Source of the DNA: Floricoccus tropicus
Lineage (GTDB): Bacteria > Bacillota > Bacilli > Lactobacillales > Streptococcaceae
Direction of reading: 5' to 3'
Length of the DNA stretch: 64,000 nt
Assembly: GCF_001832905.1 (NCBI RefSeq)
Contig: NZ_MKIR01000026.1
Span: 177,923-241,922 of the forward strand
Made by a program: the position numbers and the translations under genes. The notes beneath the pieces were generated by a model. That model did no database searches, had not been told where the DNA came from, and worked only from the letters and a program-made list of their open reading frames with translations. Positions within the stretch are counted from its first letter, which is position 1; each line of letters opens with the position of its first letter. Of the stretch, positions 44,290-54,884 are shown piece after piece.

Positions 44290-46962
44290 TTATTGTTTTT
44301 TATCAAGCCCCATTGCACGTTGAATTGCTTTCACAATTTCAACAATTACAAACATTGATAGACTTCCAATAATTACCGCAGCCCATTGATGACCATCTAA
44401 ATTAGTAACATGGAATACCTTATTGAATCCTGGGACAACAATAGTAATTGCAAGTAAAACGAATGAAATTAAAATTGAAATATTAAATACTTTAGACTTA
44501 AAGAATCCAACTTTAAATAATGATTGATGTACCGATTTAACGTTAAAGGCATGAACTAATTGGATAAGACCAAGTGTTGCATACGCCATAGTTAAAGCAT
44601 CAGCATGGATAGCATCATATCCTGAATGAACTGGGAACTTAATTCCGTACCAGTAAACACCTAGAGTTAAAGCAGCCTGAAGGATACCTTGATAAATAAT
44701 AGATGACATTACACCATTTGAGAAAAGACTTGCTTTTCTTCCGCGAGGTTTTTGATCCATAATTCCAGGTTCAACTGGTTCAACACCTAAAGCAATCGCT
44801 GGGAAAGTATCTGTAACTAAGTTAATCCACAATAAGTGTACTGGTTTGAGAACATCCCAACCAAACAATGTTGCTAAGAAAATTGTAAGTACTTCTGCTG
44901 TGTTAGCTGATAGTAAATACTGAACAGTTTTTTGAATATTTGAGAATACTTTACGTCCCTCTTCAACTGCAACGATAATTGTTGCAAAGTTGTCATCCGC
45001 AAGTACCATATCCGAAGCACCTTTAGATACTTCTGTACCAGTGATACCCATACCAATTCCAATATCGGCTGTCTTAAGCGCTGGTGCATCATTAACACCA
45101 TCACCAGTCATGGCTACTACTTTACCTTCGTTCTGCCATGCTTTTACAATACGAACTTTATGTTGTGGAGACACACGCGCATACACTGAGTATTGAGACA
45201 CAGCTTTTTGGAACTCTTCATCAGACATCTCATTGAGTTGTGCACCTGTAAGTACATGACTATCTGCTTCTGCATTATCCTCAAGAATTCCTAAACGAAT
45301 TGCAATAGCTTCCGCTGTATCTTGATGGTCACCAGTAATCATAATTGGACGAATTCCAGCTTCTTTTGCTACTTTAACAGCATCAGCAGCTTCCTTACGT
45401 TCTGGGTCAATCATACCAACTAGACCAGCAAAGATTAAATCATTTTCAATAACTTCAGAGCTTAACTCTGGCATTGTGTCTTCAATTTTGTAGGCCATCA
45501 TCAAAACACGAAGTGCTTGTTTAGCTAAACTCTTATTAATTTTAAGAATCTCTTGTTTATCTGCATCAGTCATTGGTAATACTTGACCATCTACAAGTTT
45601 TCTAGTGACGCGTTTTAATAATTGGTCAGGAGCACCTTTAACTGCTATTAAAAGTTTACCATCTGCTTGCTTATGGATTGTAGACATAAGTTTACGATCA
45701 CTGTCAAATGGTAATTCACCAACACGAGGTTCTTTTTTAAGTGCATCACGAACGTCAAAATTATGATCAAGACCATATTGTACAAGTGCAGTTTCAGTTG
45801 GGTCACCGATTAGTTTCCCTTGCTCAGAAATTTTTGTATCGTTTGCATAGTTCATAACTCGTAGAGTCAAATCATCTGAAGGTATTTCATCAGTGGCATC
45901 AATTAGCTTACCATTAGTAAATACTTTTTCGATTGTCATTTGGTTCATAGTTAAAGTACCAGTTTTATCACTAGCAATAATCTCTGTCGAACCCAATGTT
46001 TCTACCGCTGGTAATTTACGTACAATAGCATTCTTTTTAGATAAAACTTGAGTACCTAATGCAAGTACAATTGTAACAATAGCTGGTAAACCTTCTGGAA
46101 TTGCAGCAACTGCTAGAGCTACTGAAGTCATCAAAGCTTCAAGAGGATCTTGATGTTGAACAAATACTCCAACTGCAAATGTAACTGCTGCAATTACTAA
46201 AATTGCATATGTGAGAATTTTTGAAAGTTTATTCAAGTTAGTCTTAAGCGGAGTTTCAGTTTCATCAGCATTTTGCAAAAGATGAGCAATATGACCAACT
46301 TCTGTATTCATACCTGTTGCAACAACAACCCCAGTTCCTCTACCATATGTAACATTTGAATTTTGGTAAGCCATATTAACTCGGTCACCGACTTCAGCAT
46401 CATCTGCTACGATAGCATCTTGATTTTTATCGACTGGAACTGATTCACCTGTCAGACCTGATTCTTCAATTTGTAAGCTTGCTGTAGTCAATAGTCTCAT
46501 ATCAGCAGGAACAACATCTCCAGCTTCTAAAAGAACAATATCACCAGGAACAAGTAAAGTAGAATCAACTTCTTCAACATGTCCGTTTCTTCGTACACGT
46601 GCAATTGGTGTGCTCATTTCCTTCAATGCATCAATTGCTGCTTCTGCCCTGTTTTCTTGAATAACACCAAATACAGCATTAATAATTACCACAGCCATAA
46701 TGATTATTGCATCGCTAATATCTTTACCACCACTTGTAACAACTGATAAAATAGCAGCAACAATTAGAATAATAATCATCAAGTCTTTGAATTGATCAAG
46801 GAACTTTTGAAGTAATGATTTCTTCTTTCCTTCATCTAATTGGTTTTTACCATACTTTTCAAGTCTTGACTCTGCTTCAGCACTAGTTAACCCTTTAGAT
46901 GTTACTGATAATTCTTGTAATGTTTCCTCACCCGTTTGAGTAAAAAACTTTTTCTCTGACAT
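44290..46962 (-). CDS. P-type ATPase, calcium-transporting (IIA-type)
   Basis: An 890-residue P-type ATPase with an N-terminal cation-ATPase domain, TGES loop (171-174), PEGLP ion-site helix (289-293), phosphorylated aspartate D332 in SDKTGTLT, the TGDxxxTAEAIA and MTGDGVNDAPALK motifs, and six C-terminal helices. Layout and the PEGLP and NLVTDTFPA motifs match bacterial SERCA/PMCA-type calcium pumps such as B. subtilis YloB. Other divalent or monovalent cations are possible. Single gene with own terminator. Confidence 0.9.
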   Translation of the reverse strand: MSEKKFFTQTGEETLQELSVTSKGLTSAEAESRLEKYGKNQLDEGKKKSLLQKFLDQFKDLMIIILIVAAILSVVTSGGKDISDAIIIMAVVIINAVFGVIQENRAEAAIDALKEMSTPIARVRRNGHVEEVDSTLLVPGDIVLLEAGDVVPADMRLLTTASLQIEESGLTGESVPVDKNQDAIVADDAEVGDRVNMAYQNSNVTYGRGTGVVVATGMNTEVGHIAHLLQNADETETPLKTNLNKLSKILTYAILVIAAVTFAVGVFVQHQDPLEALMTSVALAVAAIPEGLPAIVTIVLALGTQVLSKKNAIVRKLPAVETLGSTEIIASDKTGTLTMNQMTIEKVFTNGKLIDATDEIPSDDLTLRVMNYANDTKISEQGKLIGDPTETALVQYGLDHNFDVRDALKKEPRVGELPFDSDRKLMSTIHKQADGKLLIAVKGAPDQLLKRVTRKLVDGQVLPMTDADKQEILKINKSLAKQALRVLMMAYKIEDTMPELSSEVIENDLIFAGLVGMIDPERKEAADAVKVAKEAGIRPIMITGDHQDTAEAIAIRLGILEDNAEADSHVLTGAQLNEMSDEEFQKAVSQYSVYARVSPQHKVRIVKAWQNEGKVVAMTGDGVNDAPALKTADIGIGMGITGTEVSKGASDMVLADDNFATIIVAVEEGRKVFSNIQKTVQYLLSANTAEVLTIFLATLFGWDVLKPVHLLWINLVTDTFPAIALGVEPVEPGIMDQKPRGRKASLFSNGVMSSIIYQGILQAALTLGVYWYGIKFPVHSGYDAIHADALTMAYATLGLIQLVHAFNVKSVHQSLFKVGFFKSKVFNISILISFVLLAITIVVPGFNKVFHVTNLDGHQWAAVIIGSLSMFVIVEIVKAIQRAMGLDKKQ

Positions 46963-47004
46963 AATAGTCCTTTCTATTTCACATTGTAAAGTAGAAAAAA
47001 AATA

Positions 47005-47031
47005 GAGACTTGTGGCACGGCCACAAGTCTC
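47005..47031 (-). terminator. Terminator of the oad-cit operon
   Basis: GAGACTTGTGGC/GCCACAAGTCTC perfect 12-base stem with a three-base loop and T8 on the minus strand, behind oadA. Confidence 0.88.
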
Positions 47032-47170
47032 ACTTTTTAAGATAATACCGGATTACTCGGATTGTCGATATTATCACGTTTACACGTTAGCTACTCCCTT
47101 GATGTTTGTAATAATTTTATCAAATTTGGAATTGCTAGTCAATGTACACCAGTGTTCTCTTGTGTTCTTC

Positions 47171-48553
47171 CTACAGTTTAAGGTCAAAACTTTCAAGTGG
47201 TACATCATAGAATTTGTCTTGTAAGCGTCCAAGATAATCCTTAGCTTGTTGAGGGAATAATGCATAGCTTAATACATCTTCCTCATTACGTGCATATGAT
47301 CCAATTTCTTCACGTGCAGCTGGTAAACCTGGTTCAAGTAAATCAGCAGGACGGACAGTAATAACTGGTTCATCTCCAATAATTTTTTCTTTAACTTCTG
47401 GGTCAATTGGTGCTGGTGGGCGACCATATAATCCACGAACGTAGTCTTTTATTTCATTAGGAACTACTTTATAACGTTCACCTGTAATTACATTCATCAT
47501 AGCTTGAGTACCAACCATTTGTGATAAAGGTGTAACCAATGGAGGATATCCTAGATCTTTTCTTACACGTGGTACTTCTTCAAGAACTTCTTGGTAGCGA
47601 TCTGCAATTCCTTGTTCAGTCAATTGACTAAGAAGATTAGACAACATTCCTCCAGGTACTTGATAAATAAGGGATTTAGGTTCAATACCCAAAACTTTAA
47701 TATTCATAGTTCCATTATCTTGGAATCTATCACGCACTACAGAAAAATGATCTGCAATTTTTTCAAGATTGTCCATGTCAAGATCAGTTTCAACCCCTAA
47801 GTCTTGTAAGGCAATTGCTACTGATTCTGTAGCGGGCTGACTAGTTCCACCAGCGAAAGGAGAAATAGCAAGGTCGATAATATCTGCACCTGCCTCAACA
47901 GCCTTAACATAAGTCATCTCAGAAATACCAGCAGTAGCATGCGTATGGACTTCAAGTGGGACAGAAATTTCATCTTTAATTTTTGTAACCAATTCATATG
48001 CAACTCCAGGAGTTAATACTCCGGCCATATCTTTTATACAAATTGAATCAGCGCCAAGATCTTCCATTTCTTTTGCAAGCTTCACAAAGTATGGAACAGT
48101 ATGCACTGGAGAAGTTGTATATGATATAGCAAGTTGTGCATGACCACCAGCTTTTTTTGTAGCTTCAACTGCAGTTGCTAAATTACGTGTATCATTTAAT
48201 GCATCAAAAATACGAATTACATCAATTCCATTTTCTACTGACTTTTTACAAAATTCAGCGACAACGTCATCTGGATAATTCTTGTATCCAAGTAAATTTT
48301 GTCCACGAAGGAGCATTTGTAACTTAGTATTTTTTGCACCTTTTCTAATAGTTCTTAGACGTTCCCATGGATCTTCATTCAAAAATCTTAAACATGAATC
48401 AAATGTTGCTCCACCCCATACTTCCATAGAGTGATATCCAGCTTGATCCATTGTCTCAAGAATTGGTGTCATATCTTCAATCGGCATACGTGTTGCAATC
48501 AAACTTTGTTGACCATCACGAAGAACCGTTTCCATTACTTTAACTTTACTCAT
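47171..48553 (-). CDS. oadA: Oxaloacetate decarboxylase alpha subunit, carboxyltransferase only
   Basis: A 460-residue carboxyltransferase that moves CO2 from oxaloacetate to biotin. The TIM-barrel start METVLRDGQQSLIATRM and the metal site EVHTHATAG are present. The protein stops after the post-barrel domain and has no biotinyl domain, which is instead encoded by oadD in the same operon. It overlaps citX by eight bases and is last in the operon, as in enterococcal clusters. Confidence 0.93.
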   Translation of the reverse strand: MSKVKVMETVLRDGQQSLIATRMPIEDMTPILETMDQAGYHSMEVWGGATFDSCLRFLNEDPWERLRTIRKGAKNTKLQMLLRGQNLLGYKNYPDDVVAEFCKKSVENGIDVIRIFDALNDTRNLATAVEATKKAGGHAQLAISYTTSPVHTVPYFVKLAKEMEDLGADSICIKDMAGVLTPGVAYELVTKIKDEISVPLEVHTHATAGISEMTYVKAVEAGADIIDLAISPFAGGTSQPATESVAIALQDLGVETDLDMDNLEKIADHFSVVRDRFQDNGTMNIKVLGIEPKSLIYQVPGGMLSNLLSQLTEQGIADRYQEVLEEVPRVRKDLGYPPLVTPLSQMVGTQAMMNVITGERYKVVPNEIKDYVRGLYGRPPAPIDPEVKEKIIGDEPVITVRPADLLEPGLPAAREEIGSYARNEEDVLSYALFPQQAKDYLGRLQDKFYDVPLESFDLKL

Positions 48554-49076
48554 TAATAACTAGCCTTTCAATTTCTTCTTGTAGCTCTTTAACGCTATGC
48601 TTTCTAGATCGGGAACACTCTTTTGCATTCTTTCCGCAAATCAAACATAAGCGTTTTGGAAGTTTGAGATCATCTCTTGAAATCTGGTAAATCACACCAT
48701 CTTCATCAATCAAGACAACATCTAAATCAAATAACCTATTTAAAGGAGATTCTTCCTCAAGCTTTACTAATTTTCTTTTTATATCTTTTGCATTACCTTT
48801 AATAAGCAAAAAAGCTTCTCTACCTGTCTTGATATTAGCGTCATTGACAACAATAACATCTGGAACGAGAAGTTCTTTTACCCTACCTAGCATAGAGTCA
48901 AAAATATCAGATAACTGTTCTGAATTTTTGATCTCACCAGGTATGTTCATAGTCATGGAAACCATAACTAAATTTGGATATTTACACAAAAGATCTTTTT
49001 GTTTATACGATCTTTTTTCACGAGCATCCAGCATCTCTAATAGAGACACTGGCTTCCCGCTAAATAAATTAGACAT
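48546..49076 (-). CDS. citX: Citrate lyase holo-ACP synthase CitX
   Basis: A 176-residue enzyme that transfers the phosphoribosyl-dephospho-CoA prosthetic group onto CitD. The start KPVSLLEMLDAREKRSYKQ and the NRLFDLDVV segment are typical; the C-terminus adds a small cysteine-containing CLICGKNAKECSRSRKHS block known in CitX. Overlaps citF and oadA on either side. Confidence 0.9.
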   Translation of the reverse strand: MSNLFSGKPVSLLEMLDAREKRSYKQKDLLCKYPNLVMVSMTMNIPGEIKNSEQLSDIFDSMLGRVKELLVPDVIVVNDANIKTGREAFLLIKGNAKDIKRKLVKLEEESPLNRLFDLDVVLIDEDGVIYQISRDDLKLPKRLCLICGKNAKECSRSRKHSVKELQEEIERLVINE

Positions 49077-50601
49077 TTTTAACTACATCAATCACTGTTC
49101 CATCACGATATTCAATAACAGCAACTACTTTATCACCATATTGAATTGGTTCAGGATTACCAACAATAGCATATGCCTTTTCTTTCAATTCTTCAATTGT
49201 AAATTGAGGAACGTCAAGATCTTTAAAGTGTTCAATTAAATCTTGACGAAGTGGATTAATTGCAACTCCAACTTCAGTTACAACTACGTCAACACTTGAT
49301 CCTGGAGTAATAACAGTATTAACTTTATCAACAATTGTTGGGATGCGTCCACGAATAATTGGAGAAATCACCATGCTCATTTTAGAAGCAAATGCTGTAT
49401 CTGAGTGACCACCAGATGCTCCACGGATAACACCGTCAGAACCTGTCATTACGTTGACATTGAAGTCAGTATCAATTTCAAGTGCAGATAAAATAGCAGT
49501 ATCAAGTTGATTAATCACTGAACCTTTACTCAAAGCTGAAGCATACATATTAGCATCAATTTCATAGTGATTTTCATTACGTCCTAGTGATAGTCCTGAT
49601 GGAGCATCGAAGTCTTGAACGTCAATGATTTTTTCAACTAAGCCTTCTTCAAGAAGTTCAACCATTGCATTTGTTATACCACCTAAAGCAAAACTTGCAG
49701 TAATACCTTCTTCAAGCATTTTTTCTCTAATAAAACGAGTTACAGCTAGTGAAGAACCACCAGTACCAGTTTGGAATGAGAATCCTTGTTTGAAGTAAGG
49801 AGAATTAGTAATTACTTTAGCAGCATATTCTGCAATAAGTAATTCTTTCGGATTTTTAGTAAAACGTGTTGCCCCTGAAGCGATACCTTTAGGGTCTCCA
49901 ATTGAATCAACAACAACTACATAATCAACATCTGTTTGAGGAATTGAAATTGGTGTATTTGGATAAGGCATCAGGCTATCAGTAATGATAACAACTTGGT
50001 CAGCATATTTAGCGTCAACCATAGCATATCCTAAAGATCCACATGGCGCCTTACCTTTAGTACCATTTGCATTACCGTAAGCATCTGAGCTTGGTGCTCC
50101 AAGGAAAGCTACGTCAACTTTGATATCTCCACGGGCAACTGCTGCTGCACGACCACCATGTGAACGAATAACAACAGGGTTTTCCATAATTCCTGAAGAG
50201 ATTGCAGCCCCAACTTTATCACGAAGTCCTGATGATGTAATGTTAGTTACAACACCATTCTTAATATGGTCAATAAGTGGTGCATGAACGTTTGCAATTG
50301 AAGATGGTGCAATTGAAATATCTTTAATTCCCATATTAGCGATTTCTTCCATTACCATATTTAAAACTTTATCACCTTCACGGAAATGGTGGTGGAAAGA
50401 AATTGTCATACCATCTTTAAGACCAGTTTTTACAATTGCATCATGGATGCTATCAAGTAATTTTTCATCACGTGGTTTTACTGGCTTAATTGTACGACTA
50501 GATTCTTCATAAGTATTAATATTAGCTAGTTCACCTTCGTAAACACCATGTTTGCTAACATATTCTTCTGGAATTTCAACTCCAACTTTATTTTTTGTCA
50601 T
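49069..50601 (-). CDS. citF: Citrate lyase alpha subunit
   Basis: A 510-residue citrate:acetyl-ACP transferase subunit. Visible blocks are TISFHHHFREGDKVLN, GSLGYAMVDAKYAD, GTGGSSLAVTRF and GASGGHSDTAF. It starts two bases after citE and overlaps citX. Part of the citCDEF complex genes. Confidence 0.95.
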   Translation of the reverse strand: MTKNKVGVEIPEEYVSKHGVYEGELANINTYEESSRTIKPVKPRDEKLLDSIHDAIVKTGLKDGMTISFHHHFREGDKVLNMVMEEIANMGIKDISIAPSSIANVHAPLIDHIKNGVVTNITSSGLRDKVGAAISSGIMENPVVIRSHGGRAAAVARGDIKVDVAFLGAPSSDAYGNANGTKGKAPCGSLGYAMVDAKYADQVVIITDSLMPYPNTPISIPQTDVDYVVVVDSIGDPKGIASGATRFTKNPKELLIAEYAAKVITNSPYFKQGFSFQTGTGGSSLAVTRFIREKMLEEGITASFALGGITNAMVELLEEGLVEKIIDVQDFDAPSGLSLGRNENHYEIDANMYASALSKGSVINQLDTAILSALEIDTDFNVNVMTGSDGVIRGASGGHSDTAFASKMSMVISPIIRGRIPTIVDKVNTVITPGSSVDVVVTEVGVAINPLRQDLIEHFKDLDVPQFTIEELKEKAYAIVGNPEPIQYGDKVVAVIEYRDGTVIDVVKNV

Positions 50602-50603
50602 GA

Positions 50604-51491
50604 TTAAATTTCCTCCTCAGTAATCAATTTCGCTGCTTTTGCCAAAGCGATTACACGTTGTGCACGTTCTACGATTGGTTTATCAATCATTTTACCGTTA
50701 AGTGCAATTACGCCAGAACCTTTAGATTCAGCTTCACGAATTGCCCAAATAACTTCTTTGGCATTTTGAATTTCTTTATCAGTTGGAGCGTAAATTTTGT
50801 TTACGATAGGAATTTGGCGAGGGTTAATTACAGATTTACCATCAAATCCTAATTGTTTAATGCGTTCAACTTCAGCAGTGAATCCTTCAACATTATCAAC
50901 ATCAGAATACACAGTATCAATAGCTGCAATTCCAGCTGCACGTGCTGAATGGAGAATCAAGCTACGTGCAAAGAATAATTCATTACCATCAGGGTAACGT
51001 TTTGTCTTCATATTTGTAACGTAATCTTCTGCACCAAGTGCAATACCAATTAGACGATCAGAAGCACGAGCTATTTCAGGAGCATTTAAAGTTCCTTCAG
51101 CTGACTCGATTGCTGCCATCATTTTAGTAGTTCCGACTGGAATATTGTTTTCTTTTTCAACACGAGTAATAATTTCATCAACATCTACAATGTCTTGTGC
51201 TGTTTCTGTCTTTGGTAAACGGATTACGTTAACACCAGCAAGAACCATCGCTTCAACATCAAGGGCTCCCACTGTATCAAGGCCGTTGATACGTACAACT
51301 GTTTCAACATTAGAGTAGTCAAATGTTTTCAAAGCAAAATGTACAAGAGTTCTTGCTGAATCTTTTTCTTTTAAAGATACAGCATCTTCAAGGTCAAACA
51401 TTATTGAATCTGCACCATAAAGTGGAGCATCACGTAGCATCGCAACATTAGCACCTGGTACAAACATCATTGTTCTTCTTAAGCGTTCCAT
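50604..51491 (-). CDS. citE: Citrate lyase beta subunit
   Basis: A 295-residue TIM-barrel citryl-ACP lyase that releases oxaloacetate. The start [19 protein letters not shown], the metal ligand region [17 protein letters not shown] and [17 protein letters not shown] are typical of CitE. It overlaps citD by 13 bases, supporting coupled translation. Confidence 0.95.
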   Translation of the reverse strand: MERLRRTMMFVPGANVAMLRDAPLYGADSIMFDLEDAVSLKEKDSARTLVHFALKTFDYSNVETVVRINGLDTVGALDVEAMVLAGVNVIRLPKTETAQDIVDVDEIITRVEKENNIPVGTTKMMAAIESAEGTLNAPEIARASDRLIGIALGAEDYVTNMKTKRYPDGNELFFARSLILHSARAAGIAAIDTVYSDVDNVEGFTAEVERIKQLGFDGKSVINPRQIPIVNKIYAPTDKEIQNAKEVIWAIREAESKGSGVIALNGKMIDKPIVERAQRVIALAKAAKLITEEEI

Positions 51492-51787
51492 GAGTCAATC
51501 TCCTTCCAATCGTATGCATCTACATCTGCAGCACGGTGAACAGCGTTAATTGTACGAGCTTGAACTGTACAATCCAATGCACCTTTGTCAACAGCAGTAA
51601 CATCAACTGAATCAACTCCTAAGTTAGCCAATGTGTCTTTGATAACTTTACGAATTTGGTTACCAAATTGTTTTTCAACGCTACTTTCAAGATCAATCTT
51701 GATTTCGTGTGTGTCATTTGGAGCAATCGTAATCATAATATCACTAGATTCGACTGTTCCAGAAACGGCAGTGTGTTTAATTTCCAT
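51479..51787 (-). CDS. citD: Citrate lyase acyl carrier protein
   Basis: The ATG at 51787 with GAGGTGAAGGAA upstream gives 102 residues, the normal CitD size; the longer frame would run into citC. GTVESSD carries the serine (S14) that receives the phosphoribosyl-dephospho-CoA arm. Overlaps citE and lies 10 bases behind citC. Confidence 0.93.
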   Translation of the reverse strand: MEIKHTAVSGTVESSDIMITIAPNDTHEIKIDLESSVEKQFGNQIRKVIKDTLANLGVDSVDVTAVDKGALDCTVQARTINAVHRAADVDAYDWKEIDSWNA

Positions 51788-51797
51788 TTCCTTCACC

Positions 51798-52802
51798 TCA
51801 TAATTCCTTATGTTCTTTAAGATAGTTATATGTAGTAGTTGGTAAAAACTCTCCAAGTAGAATGTAATCGTTTTCTTTTATTGCTGTGCGTACCTTCGTT
51901 GCACTAATAACATTGCCACCCACATCAATTCGCGGTAAAACTACTAGTTCAAGTTCATTACCAAAGACTTGCCTCATAGATTCATTGTAGATTTCAGTAA
52001 CCGCAGAATACGGTTCTTCACCTACAAAACGTTTGGTAATATTTAAAGTTTTTGCAATTCTATCTTTAAATAATTTAGCATCCAAACTTGCTTGTTTCCT
52101 TGCTATATCAAGCTCTGCTTCATCCTTTAAAAAGTATGATGGAAACGTAGCAGATGACACTATATAATCAGCAGTTGGTAAAACAGTAACATTATCAAGA
52201 TGTGCCACTCCAAGTTCAACCATTGCAACTCGATCTTTAGTAGAGAAATAAGATTTATCTTCTGATAAAACAAACACATAAACATGTTCACTCTGACTTG
52301 CAGCTGTCTCTATCAAATATTGATGACCCCTAGTAAAAGGATTTGCATTCATTACTATTCCACTTGCTGTTGTGTTTAAATTTACTTTCTTTGATTCCAA
52401 TAATTTTTCATAATCATTAAAATCAGGAAAGCCTTGTTCCATGAAGATTATCAGATCATTACCGATAATCTTATGGAAACCTAATGAAGTAAATAAATCT
52501 TCATTTTCTGGCTTAGTATAAACGAGGAAGTGATTCACTCCCTCAGCCCTCATCTTCTCCAATAAATGGACAAGAATCTGAGTAAGTAGATTTTCAGACT
52601 GATAATCTTTACACACTGCAAGACATTTCAGTATCTTACCTTCATATGAACCGGTTGCAACTAATTTGTCATCATCAAATATCCCTACTGAGTAATCTAT
52701 CTGTTCTTTAGTAGGATTTAATGAACTTTTCTTCATTAGTTCAAGCCATTGATTATAAGTTTTTTTATCTTTATCTAGCCAAATTCTCTTTAAGGAAAGC
52801 AT
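51798..52802 (-). CDS. citC: [Citrate lyase] ligase CitC
   Basis: A 334-residue enzyme that acetylates the CitD thiol and so activates citrate lyase. The N-terminal 110 residues are GNAT-like, followed by a nucleotidyltransferase domain beginning [19 protein letters not shown] with the HxGH-like element RGHQ, and [10 protein letters not shown]. Placed between oadG and citD. Confidence 0.93.
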   Translation of the reverse strand: MLSLKRIWLDKDKKTYNQWLELMKKSSLNPTKEQIDYSVGIFDDDKLVATGSYEGKILKCLAVCKDYQSENLLTQILVHLLEKMRAEGVNHFLVYTKPENEDLFTSLGFHKIIGNDLIIFMEQGFPDFNDYEKLLESKKVNLNTTASGIVMNANPFTRGHQYLIETAASQSEHVYVFVLSEDKSYFSTKDRVAMVELGVAHLDNVTVLPTADYIVSSATFPSYFLKDEAELDIARKQASLDAKLFKDRIAKTLNITKRFVGEEPYSAVTEIYNESMRQVFGNELELVVLPRIDVGGNVISATKVRTAIKENDYILLGEFLPTTTYNYLKEHKEL

Positions 52803-52834
52803 ATTTATACCATATTTAACCTATATAAATTTAA

Positions 52835-52969
52835 TTATTTATTTTGTGGGAATGCTTTTCCCAAAAGTTTTGATGCTAAGTAGATAATACCTATTACAAG
52901 GAATACTCCACCCCATCCATACACTAAAAGCTCTAATGCTTTTTCTAAGTCTGCTACATTTACTGACAT
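52835..52969 (-). CDS. Small OadG-like subunit (44 residues)
   Basis: Too short for most gene callers. AGGAGGAAAAC precedes an ATG at 52969, and the product starts MSVNVADLEKALELLVYGWG, has one membrane helix at about 17-36 and ends KLLGKAFPQNK. A gamma-subunit-like single-helix protein between oadB and citC would complete the sodium-pump decarboxylase. It lacks a histidine/proline-rich tail of classical OadG, so the name is tentative. Confidence 0.7.
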   Translation of the reverse strand: MSVNVADLEKALELLVYGWGGVFLVIGIIYLASKLLGKAFPQNK

Positions 52970-52981
52970 GTTTTCCTCCTA

Positions 52982-54097
52982 TTACACTAAGAATGCTAGT
53001 ACTAATCCACCAGCGATAACTGAAGCTATTTGTCCAGATACGTTTGCTCCTGCTGCTTGCATCAAGATAAAGTTACCAGGATCTTCTTCAGTAGCCATTT
53101 GTTGGATTACACGACTTGACATTGGGAAAGCAGAAATACCAGCAGCACCAATCATTGGATTAACTTTTTCTTTCATGAATAGGTTAAGAACTTTTGCAAA
53201 TAGTACTCCACCAATAGAGTCCATTACGAAGGCAACTAATCCAAGACCGATAACCATTAATGTATCTAATTTCAAGAATTCTTCAAATTGCATCATTACT
53301 GAAATTGAAAGACCAAGAACAATACTTATTAAATTAACTAGTTCATTTTGTGCTGAAACTGACAAACGTTCTAATACTCCACATTCACGTAATAAGTTAC
53401 CAAACATTAGGAAACCAACTAATGGAAGTGAAACTGGTGCAATAAGTCCAGCTACAATTGTTATAACAATTGGGAACAAGATTTTCGCTGTTTGAGAAAC
53501 AGTACCTGGATGGTATGTCATACGAATTTGACGTTCCTTCTTAGTTGTTACTGCTCTAATAGCAATTGGTTGAATAATTGGTACAAGCGCCATATACGAA
53601 TACGCGGCAACTGTAATTGCCCCCATATACTTAGAACCTAATGTATTGGCAACAAAGATTGATGTTGGTCCATCTGCTGCTCCAATAATACCTATTGATG
53701 CTGCATCTTTAATATCAAATCCAAGGAATACAGCTGCAATAATTGTAAAGAATATACCAAATTGGGCTGCTGCTCCAAAGAATAACATGAATGGACTTTG
53801 TAATAAAGGTCCAAAGTCAATCATTGCTCCAATACCAATAAATAGTAATAATGGGAACAATTCTGTTTTAATCCCTGCATCAAATAGTACTTGGAATGGT
53901 CCAGGTTCACCACCTGCTGAAAGTACCCCTGAGTCTGGGAAGTTGACCAACATTGTACCTAATCCCATAGGAACTAGCAAAGTTGGTTCATAATCTTTTT
54001 TGATACCTAAGTACATTAAAACTGCACCGATGAGCATCATTACAATACGGCCGGGTTCGTGCCCCATACCGATAACTCCTTGTAAAAGTGTGTCCAC
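52982..54097 (-). CDS. oadB: Oxaloacetate decarboxylase beta subunit, sodium pump
   Basis: A 371-residue integral membrane protein with about nine helices. GADGPTSIFVANTLGSKYMG, including the aspartate used for sodium and proton movement, and the C-terminal GAAGISAFPMSSRVIQ are the family marks. It decarboxylates carboxybiotin while moving sodium out of the cell. The start is GTG at 54097, behind GAGGAG. A 13-base gap follows to oadG. Confidence 0.94.
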   Translation of the reverse strand: MDTLLQGVIGMGHEPGRIVMMLIGAVLMYLGIKKDYEPTLLVPMGLGTMLVNFPDSGVLSAGGEPGPFQVLFDAGIKTELFPLLLFIGIGAMIDFGPLLQSPFMLFFGAAAQFGIFFTIIAAVFLGFDIKDAASIGIIGAADGPTSIFVANTLGSKYMGAITVAAYSYMALVPIIQPIAIRAVTTKKERQIRMTYHPGTVSQTAKILFPIVITIVAGLIAPVSLPLVGFLMFGNLLRECGVLERLSVSAQNELVNLISIVLGLSISVMMQFEEFLKLDTLMVIGLGLVAFVMDSIGGVLFAKVLNLFMKEKVNPMIGAAGISAFPMSSRVIQQMATEEDPGNFILMQAAGANVSGQIASVIAGGLVLAFLV

Positions 54098-54127
54098 TTA
54101 TATCTCCTCTCTTACTCTAAAAAACTA

Positions 54128-54526
54128 CTAAGCAATAGTGATTAACGCATCACCAGGTTGAACCATTTCTCCTTGGTTTACATGAATACCTGTAACTGTT
54201 CCTGCTTGAGGAGCAACAATTTCATTTTCCATTTTCATTGCTTCTAAAATCATGATTGGTTGATTTGCAGTAACCGCATCACCAACGTTTACCAAGACTT
54301 TTAAGATTGTCCCAGGCATTGGAGCTGTTATAGCATCTGCCCCTGCTGGTGCGCTTGCTACTGGAGCTGCTGGTGCAGGTGTTTCTTCAACTACTGGTGC
54401 CGCTGGTGCAACCGCTGCGGGAGCTGGTGCTACTACCGGTGCTGCTGGTGTAACTCCACCAATTTCTTCCATTTCAACTAAATACTTTTCACCATCAACA
54501 GTGATTTCAAACTTTCTTAATGCCAT
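54128..54526 (-). CDS. oadD: Biotin carrier subunit OadD
   Basis: A 132-residue protein with a short start (residues 1-22), an alanine/proline-rich hinge (about 25-62) and a biotinyl domain in which K98 of EAMKMEN is the biotinylation site. It carries CO2 between OadA and OadB. Named after the enterococcal operon, where the carrier is also a separate protein. Confidence 0.92.
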   Translation of the reverse strand: MALRKFEITVDGEKYLVEMEEIGGVTPAAPVVAPAPAAVAPAAPVVEETPAPAAPVASAPAGADAITAPMPGTILKVLVNVGDAVTANQPIMILEAMKMENEIVAPQAGTVTGIHVNQGEMVQPGDALITIA

Positions 54527-54551
54527 TTCTAAATGTCCTCCGTTTAATTAA

Positions 54552-54884
54552 TTAACTTTTTGCCTTTTTTATGCTTGTAATGCTTTGTGTCGAATTGGGA
54601 ACCATGAAGTTAATAGTGCTTGCTACAATGATTCCTAACTTACGATATTCAGGATTTCTTTTTTCAAGATTCTTTAAGATATATTCTTTACCATTATCGT
54701 CATATTTAGCAATAGAACTAGCTATCAAAGCTATCTTACGTCTCTCATCAGGATCATCTACCTTGATCCATTTAGGAATTGTTTCCCAGTTATCGTCTTC
54801 TTTTTCTCGAACAGCAACTTGTTGTGAAACAGTTACGCTGTTTTCTTGTGCTTTTTTTCCAAAAAGATTACTAAAAAATCCCAT
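54552..54884 (-). CDS. oadH: Small OAD-associated protein, positional match to OadH
   Basis: A 110-residue protein starting MGFFSNLFGKKAQENS, with an amphipathic N-terminal helix, a lysine/acidic middle and the C-terminal hydrophobic stretch KLGIIVASTINFMVPN. It is first in the operon, before oadD and oadB, where enterococci have OadH, reported there as an additional subunit of the decarboxylase complex. The match is by position and size only. Confidence 0.6.
   Translation of the reverse strand: MGFFSNLFGKKAQENSVTVSQQVAVREKEDDNWETIPKWIKVDDPDERRKIALIASSIAKYDDNGKEYILKNLEKRNPEYRKLGIIVASTINFMVPNSTQSITSIKKAKS

Noticed and set aside
47032..47170. Riboswitch or leader near the citrate operon end
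   Set aside because: It lies downstream of oadA rather than in a leader, and no known aptamer pattern is visible.
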